A DNA stretch of 7,874 bases, taken from NCBI GenBank assembly GCA_964601355.1, contig CAZRNB010000133.1, positions 1 through 7,874 on the forward strand, read 5' to 3'. Below, one piece after another: positions 5,962-7,874 of this stretch. A program made the position numbers and the translations under genes. This stretch comes from CAZRNB01 sp964601355 (lineage in GTDB: Bacteria; Planctomycetota; Phycisphaerae; Sedimentisphaerales; Anaerobacaceae). Position 1 is the stretch's first letter. Each line of letters begins with the position of its first letter. Below the pieces are notes generated by a model that did no database searches, had not been told where the DNA came from, and saw only the letters and a program-made list of their open reading frames with translations.

Positions 5962-6639
5962 CTAAGCCGGAACAAAGTGCAATATTAGCTTGCCCTGCGT
6001 AACAGTAATACTTTCCATTCGCACCTTTTTATCTTCAAAATGAAAAACCGGCTCGAAGGATTCATCATTTAGAAGCGCTGCTGCTATCTTTGTCCGTATA
6101 TCCTCGACATCTATAGGCACACTTTCAAGACGATTTTGGTACATCTTTTTGGCTATTATCTTGGCCAAGGGGGTGATATTCATAGCGCCGATCTTAATCT
6201 TGGTCACCTGTAGATTCAAAAATCCTTGTTTATCAACCTTAGGCTCCAGCTCAATAGTAACAACAAATTCAGCTCCGCTTATATCTGCTGTCCCCATCAG
6301 TACAACGCTACCTGGCACAAACAGCACTAAAGGTGCAGAAAACCTGACGCCACTGGCCTCCATAGGCCATTTTGACTGGCTGATTGTTTGATTTACCATT
6401 TCTTCCAAAACGACAATCTCAAATGGTTTTTCCAGTTGTACGCCGTTGTAAAACTCAGATGATAGATAGGTTAGATATGGATTTACCTGTCCCGGCTTAT
6501 CACTGGCAGAATCAACTTCGAGCGGCCCATAGCGTGAGGGTTTATATAACAGTAAAGCAAAAAAAGTGCACGCTACGGCCAAATCGACCAGAAGCCAACG
6601 GATTATCTTTTTGTATTTTTCCTTTTTATAAGTGTGCAA
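5962..6639 (-). CDS. Single-pass membrane-anchored protein of unknown function (YpmS/DUF2140-like topology)
   Basis: The 225-residue product has a basic N-terminus (HTYKKEKYKKIIR), one hydrophobic segment (about residues 16-32, LLVDLAVACTFFALLLY) and then an extracytoplasmic domain of about 190 residues. That domain is rich in alternating beta-strand patterns: LVLFVPGSVVLMGTADIS, FVVTIELEPKVDKQGFLNL and VTKIKIGAMNITPLAKIIA. This order (one helix, a short helix with NQTISQ, then strands with the LEP....G.L.L...KIG pattern) resembles YpmS/DUF2140-type proteins, but the family is not certain. I see no lipobox, enzymatic motif or cysteine pattern. The start is TTG at 6639, supported by GAGG about 5 nt upstream and a strong promoter at 6655-6683. 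It has its own promoter and terminator, so it is monocistronic and lies divergent to pyrF. Its role is unknown. Confidence 0.8.
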   Translation of the reverse strand: MHTYKKEKYKKIIRWLLVDLAVACTFFALLLYKPSRYGPLEVDSASDKPGQVNPYLTYLSSEFYNGVQLEKPFEIVVLEEMVNQTISQSKWPMEASGVRFSAPLVLFVPGSVVLMGTADISGAEFVVTIELEPKVDKQGFLNLQVTKIKIGAMNITPLAKIIAKKMYQNRLESVPIDVEDIRTKIAAALLNDESFEPVFHFEDKKVRMESITVTQGKLILHFVPA

Positions 6640-6654
6640 ATCTACCTCGGCAGT

Positions 6655-6683
6655 ATTCTACCAACCAATAATTAACCAATCAA
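6655..6683 (-). promoter_or_regulatory. Sigma70-like promoter of the membrane-protein gene
   Basis: The minus strand has TTGATT (6683-6678), an exact 17-nt spacer and TAGAAT (6660-6655). The predicted start is about 10 nt before the GAGG ribosome binding site (about 6645-6648), giving a very short leader before the TTG start. Confidence 0.6.
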
Positions 6684-6698
6684 AAATCATTTTCCACC

Positions 6699-6727
6699 TT
6701 GCTTAAAACTGTTAATAAGATTATAGT
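6699..6727 (+). promoter_or_regulatory. Possible sigma70-like promoter of pyrF
   Basis: TTGCTT (6699-6704), a 17-nt spacer and TATAGT (6722-6727) fit loosely; the -35 box is weak. A leader of about 75 nt before ATG 6810 would result. It lies back to back with the promoter of the divergent gene, only 16 bp apart. Confidence 0.35.
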
Positions 6728-6809
6728 AATTCGGTCGTCCAACAAAAAGACTTTTATAGTCCTTATTTTATTGCAACAGATTAAAAGAAAGGAAGGCCGG
6801 TTTTATACA

Positions 6810-7760
6810 ATGGTAAGCCACTTTGCTGACAGGCTCTGCGATGCCGTAAGAGCTAAGAAGACTTCTTTAATCGTGGGATTAGACCCTGTTTATAACCAGC
6901 TACCCACGACAATAACCAGCCACCGTCAGTTAAATGACGAGTTTGACGCTGCCGCTGCCGTGGATGCTATCTTTGATTTTTGTACGCAAACCATGCGAAT
7001 CATTGCCCCAATGGTACCCGCGGTGAAGATAAACATTGCTTTTTTTGAAAAGTATTTATGGGAGGGCATAGAAGCTTACTACGCTCTGATTGCTGAGGCT
7101 GATAACCTGGGTTTGGAAATAATAGGTGATGTGAAACGAGGCGACGTCGGCCACACTGCTGAACTTTATGCGTCTGCTCATCTAGAGAATCCTGAATTAA
7201 CCGGCTTGGAAGATACCGTTGTTCCCGACGCCATCACTGTCAATGGTTACACGGGTGCGGATGGAATCGAACCCTTCGCCAATATGGCCACCAAACAGGG
7301 TAAAGGTATCTTCGTGCTTGTTCGTACCAGCAATCCTTCGGCTGCGACTATTCAGGATTTTGCCGACGCTAATGGGCAAAAAATGTATGAAAAACTGGCT
7401 GAAATAGTTGACAAAATCGCCAATGAACCGGGGCGGATTGGAAAAAGCAGCTATAGCAACGTTGGAATGGTTGTCGGCGGCACTTCACCGGACGTAACAA
7501 CAGACCTCCGTGGAAAGTACGAAAATGTATGGTTTCTTGTCCCAGGCTACGGCTCTCAAGGCGCCACAGCAGCCGATTGTGTGCGATTCTGCAAACCGGA
7601 CGGCACCGGAGCTTTGATCAACGCCTCACGCTCTATAATCTATGCTTACGAAAGGCCTCAGTACAAAAGCCAATTAGGTGACAACTGGAAAAAATGTATC
7701 GAGCAGGCGGTCACCGACGCCAAAATAGAAATCGCAACCGCAATGCAGAGCTTGATATAA
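6810..7760 (+). CDS. pyrF: Orotidine 5'-phosphate decarboxylase, type 2
   Basis: PyrF decarboxylates OMP to UMP, the last step of de novo pyrimidine synthesis, in the cytoplasm. The 316-residue product is a TIM barrel with the features of the longer type 2 subfamily. It has LIVGLDPVYNQLP (about 20-32), VPAVKINIAFFEKY (about 69-82) and the catalytic segment IIGDVKRGDVGHTA with Asp107, Lys109 and Asp112. Further matches are DAITVNGYTGADGIEPF (about 140-156), VLVRTSNPSA (about 169-178), NVGMVVGGTSPD (about 217-228), FLVPGYGSQGA (about 242-252) and LINASRSIIYAYERP (about 269-283). All key residues of the family are present. ATG at 6810 matches the usual start, with AGGAAGG at 6790-6796 upstream, a somewhat long spacer. 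The frame is open for 37 more codons upstream to 6699, but that part has no family similarity and covers the likely promoter. It is transcribed away from the nusA cluster. Confidence 0.97.
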   Translation: MVSHFADRLCDAVRAKKTSLIVGLDPVYNQLPTTITSHRQLNDEFDAAAAVDAIFDFCTQTMRIIAPMVPAVKINIAFFEKYLWEGIEAYYALIAEADNLGLEIIGDVKRGDVGHTAELYASAHLENPELTGLEDTVVPDAITVNGYTGADGIEPFANMATKQGKGIFVLVRTSNPSAATIQDFADANGQKMYEKLAEIVDKIANEPGRIGKSSYSNVGMVVGGTSPDVTTDLRGKYENVWFLVPGYGSQGATAADCVRFCKPDGTGALINASRSIIYAYERPQYKSQLGDNWKKCIEQAVTDAKIEIATAMQSLI

Positions 7761-7763
7761 GAT

Positions 7764-7853
7764 ATGATAAATCTAATCGAGGAAAATCGCCAAACACTTA
7801 AAGAACTTTGTATGAAGTATATAATACTCCCCAGAAACTGGGCGCATAGTTAA
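7764..7853 (+). pseudogene. Possible broken start of a small nucleotidyltransferase (MNT-like) gene
   Basis: A 29-codon frame begins 3 bp after the pyrF stop. Its first 19 residues, MINLIEENRQTLKELCMKY, look like the N-terminal helix of small MNT-type nucleotidyltransferases, which normally continue with a strand and FGS. Here the sequence instead runs into unrelated residues and a TAA at 7851-7853. A CCCAG/CTGGG stem (7830-7834 with 7838-7842) lies at the break. It may be a gene cut by a deletion or insertion, or a genuine short peptide. The similarity is by eye and weak. Confidence 0.3.
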
Positions 7854-7874
7854 GGTGGATTTGTCGCCTGAGAC

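Noticed and set aside
7830..7842. CCCAG/CTGGG hairpin after pyrF as a terminator
   Set aside because: The stem is only 5 bp with a 3-nt loop and is followed by CGCATAG rather than a T-run.

Overview
The window carries a translation and transcription gene cluster on the minus strand, nusA - infB - rbfA - an HhH-GPD-like gene, read from about 5140 down to position 1. Upstream of it lies a repeat-containing non-coding stretch, then a small membrane-anchored protein gene on the minus strand, and then a divergent pyrF on the plus strand. Moderate AT-leaning composition, the type 2 PyrF, the small HhH-GPD-like protein beside rbfA and the intergenic repeat families suggest a bacterium of the Planctomycetota, possibly Phycisphaerae/Sedimentisphaerales-like. 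That placement is inferred from general resemblance, not from a search.

Layout: 1-603 (minus) is the N-terminal part of an endonuclease III-like protein that runs off the window. 604-725 is a gap with a palindromic repeat. 726-1148 is rbfA, whose 3' end is made of degenerate 7-bp tandem repeats. 1221-3896 is infB (IF2, TTG start with a strong ribosome binding site). 3914-5140 is nusA. 5141-5961 contains no convincing protein gene. It holds a GC-rich hairpin in the nusA leader, an intrinsic terminator (5242-5270), an apparent transcript start (promoter 5566-5593) and a MITE-like inverted-repeat element (5801-5887) nested in a weaker outer inverted repeat. It ends with the terminator of the next gene (5923-5956). 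5962-6639 (minus) is a one-pass membrane protein of unknown function with its own promoter. 6810-7760 (plus) is pyrF. 7764-7853 looks like the broken start of a small nucleotidyltransferase gene.

NusA (elongation, pausing, termination), IF2 (initiator tRNA delivery) and RbfA (30S maturation) form the well-known nusA-infB-rbfA operon. The gene usually first in it, rimP, is not seen here. The nusA operon seems to be preceded by a roughly 320-nt leader or independent small RNA that ends in an intrinsic terminator. A segment of that RNA can pair with the terminator arm, so attenuation of the operon is possible. This is the least explained part of the window. No complete novel multi-gene system is visible.
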